Positions 8,996-19,273 of a stretch of DNA of 64,000 bases are shown piece after piece. Origin of the DNA: Dysgonomonadaceae bacterium zrk40 (GTDB lineage: Bacteria > Bacteroidota > Bacteroidia > Bacteroidales > Dysgonomonadaceae); NCBI GenBank assembly GCA_016916535.1, contig CP070276.1, forward strand, positions 992,001-1,056,000. The letters are read 5' to 3'. The notes below the pieces were generated by a model, which saw only the letters and a program-made list of their open reading frames with translations, was not told the DNA's origin and searched no databases. Position numbers and translations under genes: made by a program. Position 1 is the stretch's first letter. Every line of letters starts with the position of its first letter.

Positions 8996-10107
8996 CAGTG
9001 ACGCTTCACAAGTTTTTCAATCTCATCAACGATCCTATCGGCGGAGTTGTATTGAGCCAGCATTGCAATGTTGCGGCTCAACTCCTGCAGACGATGCTCG
9101 TCACGTACCAACGCAAGCGCTTCATCAATCAACCTCTCGGTGGCATCCCTGTCGGGAACCATCAGCGCAGCATCGTTTCTCACCAGTGATTCTGCATTGC
9201 GCGTCTGATGATCTTCCGCCACGTTGGGGGAAGGCACGAGGATCACAGCCTTTTGCAGGAGTGAGAACTCTGAGATGGAACCGGCACCGGCACGTGAGAT
9301 CACCAGATCGGATACAGCATAGGCATAATCCATACGGGAGAGGAAATCGAACAGGTGGACATTGGTGGGTATGTTACCGTCACGCTGCAATTGCTGCATC
9401 TCTTTATAGTAATAGGTCCCACACTGCCAGATTACCTGCAGGTCATCGCTCTCTGCCAGTTTGCCGAATGCGGCCACGATGCTCTCGTTGAGGGTGCGGG
9501 CACCCAGGCTCCCACCTACCATCAGGATGGTTTTTCTTGCCGGATCCAGTCCGAAATAATTGTATCCCTCACTCCGTTTCTGATCTGTGATCGTCAGATC
9601 TTGCCGACAAGGATTGCCGGTGAGCACGATCTTCTCCTTCGGGAAGAAACGCTCCATGCCCTCATAAGCCACACAGATCACCTCCGCCCTCTTTGCCAGC
9701 ACCTTGTTGGTGACACCGGCGTAGGAGTTCTGCTCCTGCAGGAGCGTTGGCACTCCTGCCGCGGCAGCCGCTTTCAGCAAGGGACCGCTGGCATAGCCTC
9801 CCACCCCTACTGCTACCTGTGGCCTGAAATCCTTCACGATCTTCTTCGCAAGGCGCATGCTTTTAAGGAGCTTCCAGGCAACAGGGATATTTTTCAGCAG
9901 GTTTTTCCTGTCGAAGCCGGCTACCGGCAGCCCTATAATGTTGTATCCTGCCGCGGGCACTCGTTTCATCTCCATCCTGCCGAGGGCTCCCACAAAGAGG
10001 ATCTCAGCATCCGGCCAACGCTCCCTGATTGCGTTGGCAATAGATACGGCAGGGAAAATATGTCCACCGGTGCCGCCACCGCTGACGATGACTTTGGGTG
10101 CTTTCAT
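8995..10107 (-). CDS. murG: UDP-GlcNAc--undecaprenyl-PP-MurNAc-pentapeptide transferase MurG
   Basis: A 370-residue peripheral inner-membrane GT28 glycosyltransferase that turns lipid I into lipid II. N-terminal motif VIVSGGGTGGHIFPAVSIANA, then QEQNSYAGVTNK, and in the C-terminal half the donor-binding stretch VISRAGAGSISEF are diagnostic. The ATG at 10107 places five residues before the first strand, as in other Bacteroidota MurG proteins. Upstream in-frame ATGs (10140, 10209) are possible, the latter overlapping ftsW. It lies between ftsW and murC. Confidence 0.97.
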   Translation of the reverse strand: MKAPKVIVSGGGTGGHIFPAVSIANAIRERWPDAEILFVGALGRMEMKRVPAAGYNIIGLPVAGFDRKNLLKNIPVAWKLLKSMRLAKKIVKDFRPQVAVGVGGYASGPLLKAAAAAGVPTLLQEQNSYAGVTNKVLAKRAEVICVAYEGMERFFPKEKIVLTGNPCRQDLTITDQKRSEGYNYFGLDPARKTILMVGGSLGARTLNESIVAAFGKLAESDDLQVIWQCGTYYYKEMQQLQRDGNIPTNVHLFDFLSRMDYAYAVSDLVISRAGAGSISEFSLLQKAVILVPSPNVAEDHQTRNAESLVRNDAALMVPDRDATERLIDEALALVRDEHRLQELSRNIAMLAQYNSADRIVDEIEKLVKRH

Positions 10108-10174
10108 ATTTGCTTGATCTATTTTCTGCATCACATTCATGTTATCAATCTCTGTTGTCTTTCTGGGATTGAAT

Positions 10175-11539
10175 CTACCGGGCATGATATACTTCAAAGG
10201 GAACCTCATCCGGTTGGGGTGACCGGTTCAGGATCTCCTGCGGCAACTCATCTTCACCTGCTGACTCCGTCTCTTCAATATCCTGATTGAGGTCACTCTC
10301 CGGTGTGTCCTCATTTTTCTTTTTACCGATACCGAAACGGTCGGCACTCAACATCAACCCGAAATAGGCACAGGTGATGAGCGTAGAGGTACCGCCGCGA
10401 CTGATCAGCGGAAGCGGCTGACCGGTTACCGGTATCAGGTTGACCGCCACTGCCATGTTAATGAATGCCTGTATGGAGAGCATCATGGCGGAGCCCAAAA
10501 CCAGGTATTTCGGAAAGAGCTTTTCCGTTTTACGGGCAATCATACCGGCACGGATCAGGATGATCACGTAGAGCATCAATACGAAGAGCCCTCCAATCAA
10601 ACCCATCTCCTCGATGATGATCGCATAGATGAAATCGGAATAGGCTTGAGGGAGAAAATCACGCTCAGTGCTGTTACCGGGAAAAACGCCCAACAGTCCA
10701 CCGTTTGAGATGGCGATCTTGGCATGGGCCACCTGATAATTATCGTCGGTGATGGTAAAATAGTCCTCTTCCGAGAGTTCTTTGGCCGAACCAAAATGCT
10801 CGATGCGGTTCTGCCAGGTACCGAGACGGCTCAGGGGACCGGAATTGGTCCAACTGTCAGGAATCACATTGAGTAAGAGCACAAAGAGTAGGACAAGCGC
10901 CACACCGGCGCCGGCAATTTTGATCAGGCGTATCAGTTTCACGTTGCCGATAAACATCAACAGAAAACAAACGCCAAAGAGCAGCACAGCAGTTGAGAGG
11001 TTGTCCATCGCGATGATGCCGGTTACCACCAGCATCAGACCGATCATCCACTTGAAGAGAAGCGCATCATTGCTCCCATTCTGTTTGCTAAGCAGGAAGG
11101 CGATGGTACCCATCAGTGAGATTTTCGCAATCTCGGAGGGTTGGATGGTGAACCCCATGAATGAAATCCAACGCTCGGCACCATTGACACTGGTTCCTAT
11201 AAAAGGAGTGAGGATCAGCAGGATGATGGCTCCCAACAACACAAAAATGAGTGAGGAGAAAAAGCGATAGGGTATGTTGTGCACCAGCAGGATCACCCCC
11301 ACCCCGGCAATCAGGAACATGGCATGCCGCAAGAGAGGCCCCCAGATGTTCTGCTGACGATAGACGATGGTGCTTGTGGCACTGAATATCTCCACCAGCG
11401 AAATCACACACAGGGCGATGAAAACCGACCAGATTACTTTGTCTCCCTTGAATATCTTTCTTCCGAAATCTCCCCAGGAGAACCCCTGTTCACTGAGATC
11501 CTCACCGGGGGAAAGAAATGGATTGTTACTCTTCTCCAT
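10175..11539 (-). CDS. ftsW: Lipid II polymerase FtsW (SEDS family)
   Basis: A 454-residue SEDS protein with about ten membrane segments that polymerises lipid II at the septum together with FtsI. The N-terminal cytoplasmic arm runs to about residue 35 and the first helix is VIWSVFIALCVISLVEIFS. SEDS signatures are visible: GAERWISFMGFTIQPSEIAK, the FIYAIIIEEMGLIGG segment, and VAVNLIPVTGQPLPLISRGG. The C-terminal tail (about 50 residues) is acidic and cytoplasmic. FtsW rather than RodA is favoured by the dcw position. Confidence 0.96.
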   Translation of the reverse strand: MEKSNNPFLSPGEDLSEQGFSWGDFGRKIFKGDKVIWSVFIALCVISLVEIFSATSTIVYRQQNIWGPLLRHAMFLIAGVGVILLVHNIPYRFFSSLIFVLLGAIILLILTPFIGTSVNGAERWISFMGFTIQPSEIAKISLMGTIAFLLSKQNGSNDALLFKWMIGLMLVVTGIIAMDNLSTAVLLFGVCFLLMFIGNVKLIRLIKIAGAGVALVLLFVLLLNVIPDSWTNSGPLSRLGTWQNRIEHFGSAKELSEEDYFTITDDNYQVAHAKIAISNGGLLGVFPGNSTERDFLPQAYSDFIYAIIIEEMGLIGGLFVLMLYVIILIRAGMIARKTEKLFPKYLVLGSAMMLSIQAFINMAVAVNLIPVTGQPLPLISRGGTSTLITCAYFGLMLSADRFGIGKKKNEDTPESDLNQDIEETESAGEDELPQEILNRSPQPDEVPFEVYHAR

Positions 11540-11565
11540 ATTTTTTAGCGTTTAGCTGTCAGCAT

Positions 11566-12906
11566 TCATAAATTTCTGACACACTCCTTGAACTGGTCGC
11601 CCCGATCCTCATAGTTCCTGAAGAGGTCAAAGCTGGCACAGCAGGGTGAAAGTAATACGGTATCTCCTTTTTGTGCCAGCCGATAAGCAGTACGCACTGC
11701 ATCTTCCATTGAGGCGGTATCGCAGATTGTTTCTACTTTCCCGTCAAAGAAGGCATGCAGCTTGCTGTTGTCGGCTCCCAGGAAGATCAAGGCCCTCACA
11801 TTGCTGCGCACCAGCTCTTCGATCTCACGGTAGTCGTTTCCCTTATCGGTACCACCAAGAATCAATACCGTTTTTGTGCGCATGCTCTGAAGGGCATACC
11901 AGCAAGAGTTCACGTTGGTGGCTTTTGAGTCGTTGATATATTGCACACCGCGTACGGTTGCCACCTTTTCGAGACGATGCGGCACCCCCCGGAAGTCGGC
12001 AAGCGAGCTGCGAAGCTGCTCATCGGTGATATCCATCAGCTTGGCCACGATACCCGAGGCCAGAGAGTTGTAAACGTTGTGCATCCCCTCAAGGGCCAGT
12101 AATTCAAGCTCCATGTCAAATTGATAATCTTTTGTATTGATATACATTTTGCTGTTTGCCGTATAACCGACAGTGGCTGCTGTTTGCTTTTCCCCGAAAG
12201 GATAGCAAGTGGCTGCCGGTTTTAGTTTCTCTATCTCTCGTGTGATCACGGGATCGTCGATCCAGTAGATGAATGCATCCTCCATTTTTTGGTTGCGCAT
12301 GATTCGCATTTTGGCATCTACATAATACTGCAAGTTATGGTCGTAGCGGTCCAGGTGATCAGGGGTGATGTTTAGCAGCACTGCGATATCGGCTTTGAAG
12401 TCATACACCCCCTCCAGCTGAAAGCTACTCAACTCCAGCACATAGCAATCATAATTCTCTTCTGCCACCTGGCGGGCGAAGCTCTTGCCGATGTTGCCTG
12501 CCAACCCCACATGAAGTCCGGCCTTTTTGAGGATATGCCAGATCAGGCTGGTGGTGGTGGTCTTACCGTTGCTGCCGGTGATGCAAATCATCTTGGCAGT
12601 GGTATACCTGCCTGCGAACTCAATCTCGGAGATCACCTTGATCCCCTTTTCAATCACTTTCTGCATCAACGGTGTAGTATCGGGGATGCCGGGGCTTTTG
12701 ACAATCTCGTCGGCTTGCAGGATCCGCTCCTCGGTGTGACCGCCCTCCTCAAAGGGAATATGATGGCTGAGAAGCGTCTCACGATGATCCACCCTGAGAC
12801 TGCCATTGTCGGAGAGAAATACCTCCAACCCCTTTTGTTGCGCCAGGATGGCAGTTCCCACCCCGCTTTCGCCACCACCCAGTATCACCAATCTATTCTT
12901 GCTCAT
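11566..12906 (-). CDS. murD: UDP-N-acetylmuramoyl-L-alanine--D-glutamate ligase MurD
   Basis: A 446-residue Mur ligase adding D-glutamate to UDP-MurNAc-L-Ala. Visible: N-terminal VILGGGESGVGTAILAQQKG, ATP loop ITGSNGKTTTTSLIWHIL, LLNITPDHLDRY in the central domain, and INDSKATNVNS at the start of the C-terminal domain, as in MurD. It ends with SPCCASFDLFRNYEDRGDQF, a near-invariant MurD C-terminal stretch. It sits between mraY (35 bp upstream) and ftsW. Confidence 0.97.
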   Translation of the reverse strand: MSKNRLVILGGGESGVGTAILAQQKGLEVFLSDNGSLRVDHRETLLSHHIPFEEGGHTEERILQADEIVKSPGIPDTTPLMQKVIEKGIKVISEIEFAGRYTTAKMICITGSNGKTTTTSLIWHILKKAGLHVGLAGNIGKSFARQVAEENYDCYVLELSSFQLEGVYDFKADIAVLLNITPDHLDRYDHNLQYYVDAKMRIMRNQKMEDAFIYWIDDPVITREIEKLKPAATCYPFGEKQTAATVGYTANSKMYINTKDYQFDMELELLALEGMHNVYNSLASGIVAKLMDITDEQLRSSLADFRGVPHRLEKVATVRGVQYINDSKATNVNSCWYALQSMRTKTVLILGGTDKGNDYREIEELVRSNVRALIFLGADNSKLHAFFDGKVETICDTASMEDAVRTAYRLAQKGDTVLLSPCCASFDLFRNYEDRGDQFKECVRNL

Positions 12907-12941
12907 CTCACACTCTCTTTACGTATAACAGGTTCTTTGCG

Positions 12942-14201
12942 TCATCTCATCTTCAGCGTGGCCAGTGCCAGCACAGCCAGTATCATTCCCACGAGCCAGA
13001 AACGGCTTACGATCTTGGGCTCTGCCAGTGGGGCAAAGGGCCTTTGAAAGAAGGCATCGATGCTGCCGTCACCCGGTTTCTGGTAATGGTGGTGCAGCGG
13101 TGTCATCTTGAAGATGCGTCGTCCGGCCCCATATTTCTTTTTGGTATACTTGAAGTAGGTGACCTGTGCAATCACGGAGAGTGCCTCCACGAAGAAGACA
13201 CCACATAGGATTGGCAGCAGCAACTCTTTGTGAATCAACACGGCAAAGACGCCGATGATACCACCCAGGGTGAGACTGCCGGTATCGCCCATGAAAACCT
13301 GTGCCGGGTAGGCGTTGTACCATAGAAAGCCGACACATGCTCCCACGAAGGCAGAGGCGAACACCATCAGTTCATCACTGCCGGGGATGTGCATGATGTT
13401 GAGGTAGGAAGCAAAGTCGACACGGCCCGAAACATAGGCCAGGATTCCGAGAGCCACCCCGATGATGGCAGAGGAGCCAGAGGTGAGTCCGTCGAGGCCG
13501 TCGGTCAGGTTGGCACTGTTGGAGACGGCGGTGACGATCAGAATCACCATCAGGATGAAGACCACCCAGACTGCCTCGTCGGCATAATCGCCCATCCAGC
13601 TCACCAACCAGCGGTAGTCGAAGTTGTTGTTCTTCATGAAGGGAATGGTGGTACTGGTGGTTTTCACATCTTCGGTCTGGTAGGTAACCTCTTCAATGAC
13701 GTTGTTGACCCGCACCTCCATATTTTCCCGTACCACCGCATCGGGACTGAAGTATAGCGTGAGACCCACAATCAGGCCCAGACCTACTTGTGCTACAATC
13801 TTGAACTTACCCTTCAAACCCTCCTTATCTTTCTTGAACACCTTGATGTAATCGTCTGCGAAGCCCAGCAGGCCTAGCCAGACTGTGCTGACAAGCATCA
13901 GGATGATGTAGATGTTCTCGAGCTTACCGAATAGCAGTGTGGATAACAGGATGGAGAGGATGATGATCACCCCGCCCATGGTGGGAGTGCCCCGTTTACT
14001 GTACTGACCCTCCAGGTCGAGGTTCCGTATGGTCTCGCCAACCTGTTTCTGCTGCAGCTTGTCGATGATTCTCTTGCCCACAAAGATGCCTATGAGCAGA
14101 GAGAAGATGACAGCCATGGCCGAACGGAACATCACATACTGGAACATGCCCGCCCCGGGGAAGTTAAGCGTGTCGAGATAGTCAAATAGATAGTAGAGCA
14201 T
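12942..14201 (-). CDS. mraY: Phospho-N-acetylmuramoyl-pentapeptide transferase MraY
   Basis: A 419-residue integral inner-membrane enzyme that attaches phospho-MurNAc-pentapeptide to undecaprenyl phosphate, forming lipid I. Visible motifs: [36 protein letters not shown] (Asp-Asp pair), [12 protein letters not shown], and [12 protein letters not shown] with the catalytic Asp, then TPLHHHYQK. It is about 60 residues longer than the enterobacterial protein. The extra length is a loop after the fourth helix (about residues 155-195, containing [17 protein letters not shown]), which is usual for Bacteroidota MraY. Confidence 0.97.
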   Translation of the reverse strand: MLYYLFDYLDTLNFPGAGMFQYVMFRSAMAVIFSLLIGIFVGKRIIDKLQQKQVGETIRNLDLEGQYSKRGTPTMGGVIIILSILLSTLLFGKLENIYIILMLVSTVWLGLLGFADDYIKVFKKDKEGLKGKFKIVAQVGLGLIVGLTLYFSPDAVVRENMEVRVNNVIEEVTYQTEDVKTTSTTIPFMKNNNFDYRWLVSWMGDYADEAVWVVFILMVILIVTAVSNSANLTDGLDGLTSGSSAIIGVALGILAYVSGRVDFASYLNIMHIPGSDELMVFASAFVGACVGFLWYNAYPAQVFMGDTGSLTLGGIIGVFAVLIHKELLLPILCGVFFVEALSVIAQVTYFKYTKKKYGAGRRIFKMTPLHHHYQKPGDGSIDAFFQRPFAPLAEPKIVSRFWLVGMILAVLALATLKMR

Positions 14202-14219
14202 AAGAATCTGATTATGTTG

Positions 14220-15686
14220 TTACGGATTGCGGTGGGAAGAGAAAATCTTCTCCACCTCCTCCCTGTCGTCGAAGTGATGTTTCACCCCCTTTATCTCCTG
14301 GTAGTCCTCATGTCCCTTACCGGCAATGAGCACCACATCACCCTCCTGCGCCAGGGCACAGGCGGTCTTGATCGCTTCACGCCGCTCCACGATGGTGAGC
14401 GCGGCCTGCCGCTGATCCTCGGTGAGTCCTTCAATCATGTCACGCAGGATATCTTCCGGTTCTTCGAACCGCGGGTTGTCGGAGGTGAGCAACACCTTGT
14501 CACTCCGTTCAGCAGCCTCACGTGCCATGATGGGTCGCTTGGTGCGATCGCGGTTGCCGCCGCACCCTACCACCGTGATGATCTGCCCCCTACTCCCCAG
14601 CACCTCGTGAATGGCATTCAACACATTGCTCAGCGCATCGGGGGTATGGGCATAGTCGACAATGGCGGTGAATCCCTTTGGGGAGGGGACTGTTTGAAAA
14701 CGGCCTGCAACAGGTTGCAAGAGGGTGAGCTCACGCAAGACCTCCTCTTCAGGCAATCCCAACAGCAGCGCAGCACCATAAATAGCCAGCAGGTTGTACA
14801 CGTTGAAGACCCCCACAAACTGCACCACCAGCTCCTTGCCGTTAATCTCGATATCGGTACCGTTAAAATGCTTCTCGAAAATGCGAGCCTTAAAATCGGC
14901 CATCCCTTTCACAGAGTAGCTTTTTTTGTCGGCACGACTGTTTTGCAGCATGACCGGGCCGTTTTTGTCGTCCAGGTTGGTGAGTGCAAAAGCATCCTCC
15001 GGCAGGTTGTCGAAGAAGAGCTTCTTCACGTTACGGTACTCCAACATATTCTTGTGATAATCAAGATGATCCTGCGTGAGATTGGTGAAGATACCGCCGG
15101 CAAAATGAAGGGCATCGACCCGTTTCTGATGGATGGCATGTGAGCTCACCTCCATGAAGGCAAACTCACATCCCGCATCCACCATGCGTCTTAGAAAGGC
15201 ATTCAGGGTGAGCGGATCGGGGGTGGTGTGGGTGGTGGGATACTTTTCACCATCCACATAGTTGGCTACCGTTGAGATGAGTCCCGCGGCATACCCCCTG
15301 TTGCGGAAGAGCTGCCAGAGAAGGGTGGCGATGGTTGTCTTGCCGTTGGTGCCGGTCACTCCCACCAGCTTGAGCTGCCGTGAGGGATGACCATGCCAGG
15401 CAGCGGCAATGTGTGCCAATGCTACGGCACTGTTCTCCACCTGCACATAGGTCACTCGTGAAAAATACTCCTCGATCATCGGTTTGTCGTACACAACGAC
15501 CAGGGCACCTTTTTCAATGGCTTTACCGATATAGGAATGACCATCGGTACAGATTCCCTCAACCGCAACGAAGAGTGCCCCCGGCTCCACCTGGCGTGAG
15601 TCGGAAGTGACGGTGGTGATCTCTGCCGCTTCGTTTCCGCGAAGGGAAAGGATTTTGCATGTTTCAATCAGTGAGGAGAGTCTCAT
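14220..15686 (-). CDS. murE: UDP-MurNAc-L-Ala-D-Glu--meso-diaminopimelate ligase MurE
   Basis: A 488-residue Mur ligase adding the third residue of the stem peptide. Visible: N-terminal MurE-type domain (TTVTSDSRQVEPGALFVAVEG), ATP loop GVTGTNGKTTIATLLW, NLTQDHLDYHKNM, and the C-terminal specificity motif SDNPRFEEP. DNPR marks enzymes that use meso-diaminopimelate rather than L-lysine, so the peptidoglycan is predicted to be of the DAP type. It lies 9 bp after ftsI and 18 bp before mraY. Confidence 0.97.
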   Translation of the reverse strand: MRLSSLIETCKILSLRGNEAAEITTVTSDSRQVEPGALFVAVEGICTDGHSYIGKAIEKGALVVVYDKPMIEEYFSRVTYVQVENSAVALAHIAAAWHGHPSRQLKLVGVTGTNGKTTIATLLWQLFRNRGYAAGLISTVANYVDGEKYPTTHTTPDPLTLNAFLRRMVDAGCEFAFMEVSSHAIHQKRVDALHFAGGIFTNLTQDHLDYHKNMLEYRNVKKLFFDNLPEDAFALTNLDDKNGPVMLQNSRADKKSYSVKGMADFKARIFEKHFNGTDIEINGKELVVQFVGVFNVYNLLAIYGAALLLGLPEEEVLRELTLLQPVAGRFQTVPSPKGFTAIVDYAHTPDALSNVLNAIHEVLGSRGQIITVVGCGGNRDRTKRPIMAREAAERSDKVLLTSDNPRFEEPEDILRDMIEGLTEDQRQAALTIVERREAIKTACALAQEGDVVLIAGKGHEDYQEIKGVKHHFDDREEVEKIFSSHRNP

Positions 15687-15695
15687 ATCTTCTGT

Positions 15696-17909
15696 TTATT
15701 TTAATGTGATTGCGATAGTCACCCCTTTTACCAGCCTGCTTCCGGGGGTGATGGATTGTGATACCACCCTGCCTGCACCACTGAGATACACCCTTAATCC
15801 TGCCTCTTCGAGAAGGTAGAGGGCATCACGGGCTCCCATGCCACGCACATCGGGTACCAGCGATCGGTTCAGTGGCAAGGGTTGTGGCAGATATGCGACA
15901 CTGTCTTTCTTCACCTTCACCCACTCAGCCGATTCTTCCATTTCACCGGCCCGCAGTCCCAGGAGGGTAAGCAACTTGCGGTTTTGATCCCAGTTACCAT
16001 GCTTCAGAGAGGGCTCCTTATGGAGCAACGAGTCCACGGGGCAATCATCCACAGTAAGCTGTACCTTTCGGATGTAGGTCTGTTCGGCAATGTTCTTGAA
16101 GACCATGCCCGCCATACCGCCACCTGAAGGAACACCCTTTGGTTTGCGTATCCCCACAAAGATGGTGTACATTGGTTCCTCGGCAGGGAAGTATCCGCAG
16201 AAGGAGACGTAGTAACCACCGTACCCGCCGCCGGATGCAATCTGTGCGGTGCCTGTCTTGCCGGCAACCTGGAAGTAGTCGGATGCAACAACCTTGGCTG
16301 TTCCCTCTTCAACCACACCTACCAGCATCTCATGAATTAGCTGCAGCGTGTTCGGTTTACATATCTTCGTGTTTACCACCTCTGCTTCTATCTTCTCAAT
16401 CACCTTGCCATCTTTCACGAACTCCTTCGCGATAAATGGTTTGATCATTCTGCCGCCATTGGCAATGCCATTGTAGAACATCAGCATGTAGATGGGAGGC
16501 ACCTGTGCCTCGTATCCGAATGACATCCAGGGGAGGGTGGTCTTCGACCAGTAGTTGCTCTTGTCGTCGGGGAAACGGATGGAGGAAGTACCTTCAATCC
16601 CCTTGAGAGGAACATCCCACTTCAACTGTTTCCGCAGGCCGATGCGATCGATCCCCTCCACAAACTTCTTCGGATTATCCTCATACCCTTTCAAAGCAAT
16701 CTTGCTCATCACCACGTTCGAAGAAACGGCCAATCCCTCGGCAACAGTGAGATAACCACGATCCTGACCCCGTCGCCAATAATGGTCTCTTACCCATCGC
16801 CGGTTGTATTGGAACAACCCGTTGCCCACGTGAAATGAGTCAGTGGGGGTGATCACTCCATCGTCCAGTGCCACCATGGCGGTCACCGTTTTGAAGGTGG
16901 ATCCCGGTTCATTCATGTAGGAAAATGCATTGGGGTTTCCTTCGGCATAGTTTCCGTTGCTCATGCGGTCGAGATTGGCAATCCCCTTGATTTCTCCCGT
17001 TTTCACCTCCATGATGATGGCGGTACCCGATTCGGCCTCAGTCTCTGTCAGCTTGTCCCTGAGGGCCCGCTCGGTGATATCCTGTATCTCGGCATCGAGG
17101 GTGGTGACGATGTCCCAGCCTGCTTCGGCAGGTTTCTCCACCACATCCATCCATTTGCCCTGTATCTTCTGGCGAAACTTCACCCCCTGAACACCACGCA
17201 AAAGCGAATCATATTTCAGTTCGAGACCGCTGGCTCCTCCTTTTTCAACATCCCTGAAGACGTTGCCCACGGTTCGTGTAGCCAGGTTGCCAAAGGGTTT
17301 CTTGCGCGCGTTCCGCTCTTCTGCAATCAGTCCGCTGCGGTTGGAGCGCTGATTCCAGAAGGGATAGGTACGCACCTCCTTGAGATCAACATAAGAGATG
17401 TCACCGCGCAGGATCTTCACGTAGCGCGACCGAATGGGCACCCGCTTGTCGATGCCCCTTTTCCGGTTCTCTTCTATCTGTCGCTGTTCCTCTTCGCGCA
17501 TCTTCCAACCGTTGAGAATCACACTCTTGTATTGCGAGGCGGTGCGATCAGGAAATTTTTTCGCCAGTGCCAGGGAGAGCTCACCCACATACTTGTAAAG
17601 TGTATCTTTCTTCATCCCATCTGCCCAGAAATCCATGTATATGCTGTATAGCGGTTCGGTTGTAGCCAGTAGCCTGCCATCATGGGTATAGATGCTGCCT
17701 CTCTCCGGCAGGATCACCCGGTCGCGTATCACCGTCTCTTTCTCTCCCACCTCACGCCATCTCTTTCCTTCTGAGCTGAACGCAAGACGGCTTGCCGTGA
17801 AAAGTATCATCACGGCGAACAACAGCAGGAAGGAGACGATCAGGCCATAGCGTGCCAACGCCACTTTCTTTACTTTCTTGTTCTGTTCATTCTTCTCGTT
17901 CATTTTCAT
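15696..17909 (-). CDS. ftsI: Septal peptidoglycan transpeptidase FtsI/PBP3 with C-terminal PASTA domain
   Basis: A 737-residue class B penicillin-binding protein. One N-terminal membrane segment (about residues 19-43), a dimerisation domain, then the transpeptidase domain with active-site Ser337 in EPGSTFKT, the SSN triad member in AVSSNVVMSK, and K551TG in VAGKTGTAQIA. The last 70 residues contain a PASTA-type repeat (LVPDVRGMGARDALYLLEEAGLRV), as usual for Bacteroidota FtsI. Two Met codons are close together (17909 and 17903). It acts with FtsW at the septum and is 6 bp from ftsL. Confidence 0.96.
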   Translation of the reverse strand: MKMNEKNEQNKKVKKVALARYGLIVSFLLLFAVMILFTASRLAFSSEGKRWREVGEKETVIRDRVILPERGSIYTHDGRLLATTEPLYSIYMDFWADGMKKDTLYKYVGELSLALAKKFPDRTASQYKSVILNGWKMREEEQRQIEENRKRGIDKRVPIRSRYVKILRGDISYVDLKEVRTYPFWNQRSNRSGLIAEERNARKKPFGNLATRTVGNVFRDVEKGGASGLELKYDSLLRGVQGVKFRQKIQGKWMDVVEKPAEAGWDIVTTLDAEIQDITERALRDKLTETEAESGTAIIMEVKTGEIKGIANLDRMSNGNYAEGNPNAFSYMNEPGSTFKTVTAMVALDDGVITPTDSFHVGNGLFQYNRRWVRDHYWRRGQDRGYLTVAEGLAVSSNVVMSKIALKGYEDNPKKFVEGIDRIGLRKQLKWDVPLKGIEGTSSIRFPDDKSNYWSKTTLPWMSFGYEAQVPPIYMLMFYNGIANGGRMIKPFIAKEFVKDGKVIEKIEAEVVNTKICKPNTLQLIHEMLVGVVEEGTAKVVASDYFQVAGKTGTAQIASGGGYGGYYVSFCGYFPAEEPMYTIFVGIRKPKGVPSGGGMAGMVFKNIAEQTYIRKVQLTVDDCPVDSLLHKEPSLKHGNWDQNRKLLTLLGLRAGEMEESAEWVKVKKDSVAYLPQPLPLNRSLVPDVRGMGARDALYLLEEAGLRVYLSGAGRVVSQSITPGSRLVKGVTIAITLK

Positions 17910-17915
17910 TATCGA

Positions 17916-18248
17916 CTATTTTCCGAGATGATAGACCGGCTCATTGGTCACCTTCAAATCGAGTCCCGCCTCTTCCACACGACGCTCAATCTCTCCCTGA
18001 CGGCTCGCTTCGGTAAGGGCGGAAGAGATGGTGAGTGATTCGTAGCGGGCATCTTTCAGCACACGTTCGAGACGTTCAATCTCAGACATCTTCTGCAACA
18101 CCGTATAGCGATGGCTGATGAAGAGGAACATGATAAGCACGATAACCAGTATAAACCGCATGTTCCGGAGGAAGAAATTCTCAGTGAGAACACTTCCTCC
18201 AAAAACATGGACAAACGATTTGCGTATGTTATCGAACTTCACTTTCAT
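17916..18248 (-). CDS. ftsL: FtsL-like cell division protein
   Basis: A 110-residue bitopic protein: a cytoplasmic N-terminus of about 28 residues, one membrane helix (MRFILVIVLIMFLFIS), then a periplasmic leucine-rich coiled coil (LQKMSEIERLERVLKDARYESLTISSAL). This is the topology of FtsL, which pairs with FtsB and activates FtsWI. Sequence identity in the family is poor, so the call rests on topology and position between rsmH and ftsI. The start overlaps the rsmH stop by 4 bp. Confidence 0.88.
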   Translation of the reverse strand: MKVKFDNIRKSFVHVFGGSVLTENFFLRNMRFILVIVLIMFLFISHRYTVLQKMSEIERLERVLKDARYESLTISSALTEASRQGEIERRVEEAGLDLKVTNEPVYHLGK

Positions 18249-19183
18249 TTTATATGGTTTAGGTCGTCAGCACCAATCTTCTTTGCAATCCTCAGCTTGG
18301 CACTTCTGGAGCGGGGATTAATCCGCTGTTCCTCTTCCGAGGGGACAATCACCTTGCGGTTCACCAGCTCAAAGGGAGTCTCTACGTTGCCGAAAAAATC
18401 TTTCACCAGCTTCCCCTCAAAATTACCGCTGCGGAAGAAATTCTTCACCATCCTGTCCTCAAGCGAGTGATAGGAGATCACGCTCATGCGACCACCGGGT
18501 TTCAACATCTCCAAGGAGCGTTGCAACATCTCGCCCAGGGCCTCCATCTCTCCGTTCACCTCTATGCGCAGCGCCTGAAATGCCTGGGCCAGCATCTTCT
18601 TCTCTTTGTCTCTGCCGGTGAAGGGTTGCAGGATGTCAAGCAACTGCCCTGTGGTAACAATCGGCGCAGATGCCCTGTATGACACAATTGCAGCTGCGAT
18701 TGCTCTTGCATTCCTCAACTCCCCGTAGCGGTAGAAGAGATCGGCAAGTTTCTCGGAAGGGTAGTCGTTCAGGATATCAGCTGCACGTTTTCCCGCATCG
18801 CGGTTCATGCGCATATCCAGATCGCCCTCAAAGCGAAAAGAGAAACCCCGCTCCGAATCATCAAAATGGTGCGAGGAGACCCCGAGATCGGCCAGCACAC
18901 CATCCACCTCATCAATACCGTAGTAACGAAGGAAATTTTTCAGAAAACGAAAATTACTCCTGACCAGCTGAAAGCGCGGGTCGTCAAGGGTGTTTCGTGC
19001 CGCATCCTCATCCTGGTCGAAGGCAATCAAACGACCATTGGGCCCCAAATGCTTCAATATCTCACGCGAATGCCCCCCACCTCCAAAAGTAACGTCAAGA
19101 TAGACTCCCGAGGGTGCAATCTGCAATCCTTCGACGCTTTCGGCAAGCAGAGCCGGTATATGATATGCTTCACTCTCCTGCAT
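18245..19183 (-). CDS. rsmH: 16S rRNA (cytosine(1402)-N4)-methyltransferase RsmH
   Basis: A 312-residue SAM-dependent methyltransferase (MraW family) that modifies C1402 in the ribosomal P site. Visible: HIPALLAESVEGL at the start, SAM loop YLDVTFGGGGHSREIL, GVLADLGVSSHHFDDSERGFSFR, and VISYHSLEDRMVKNFF. All are family hallmarks and length is typical. It is the second gene of the dcw cluster, 90 bp after mraZ. Confidence 0.97.
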   Translation of the reverse strand: MQESEAYHIPALLAESVEGLQIAPSGVYLDVTFGGGGHSREILKHLGPNGRLIAFDQDEDAARNTLDDPRFQLVRSNFRFLKNFLRYYGIDEVDGVLADLGVSSHHFDDSERGFSFRFEGDLDMRMNRDAGKRAADILNDYPSEKLADLFYRYGELRNARAIAAAIVSYRASAPIVTTGQLLDILQPFTGRDKEKKMLAQAFQALRIEVNGEMEALGEMLQRSLEMLKPGGRMSVISYHSLEDRMVKNFFRSGNFEGKLVKDFFGNVETPFELVNRKVIVPSEEEQRINPRSRSAKLRIAKKIGADDLNHIK

Positions 19184-19273
19184 GTTCGACTTCTACTCTA
19201 TGATGTTAGCCATTCAAAAATCCAAAGTGTCCACAGGATGAGAAAACATCCTGCATTATCCGCGACACCCTTG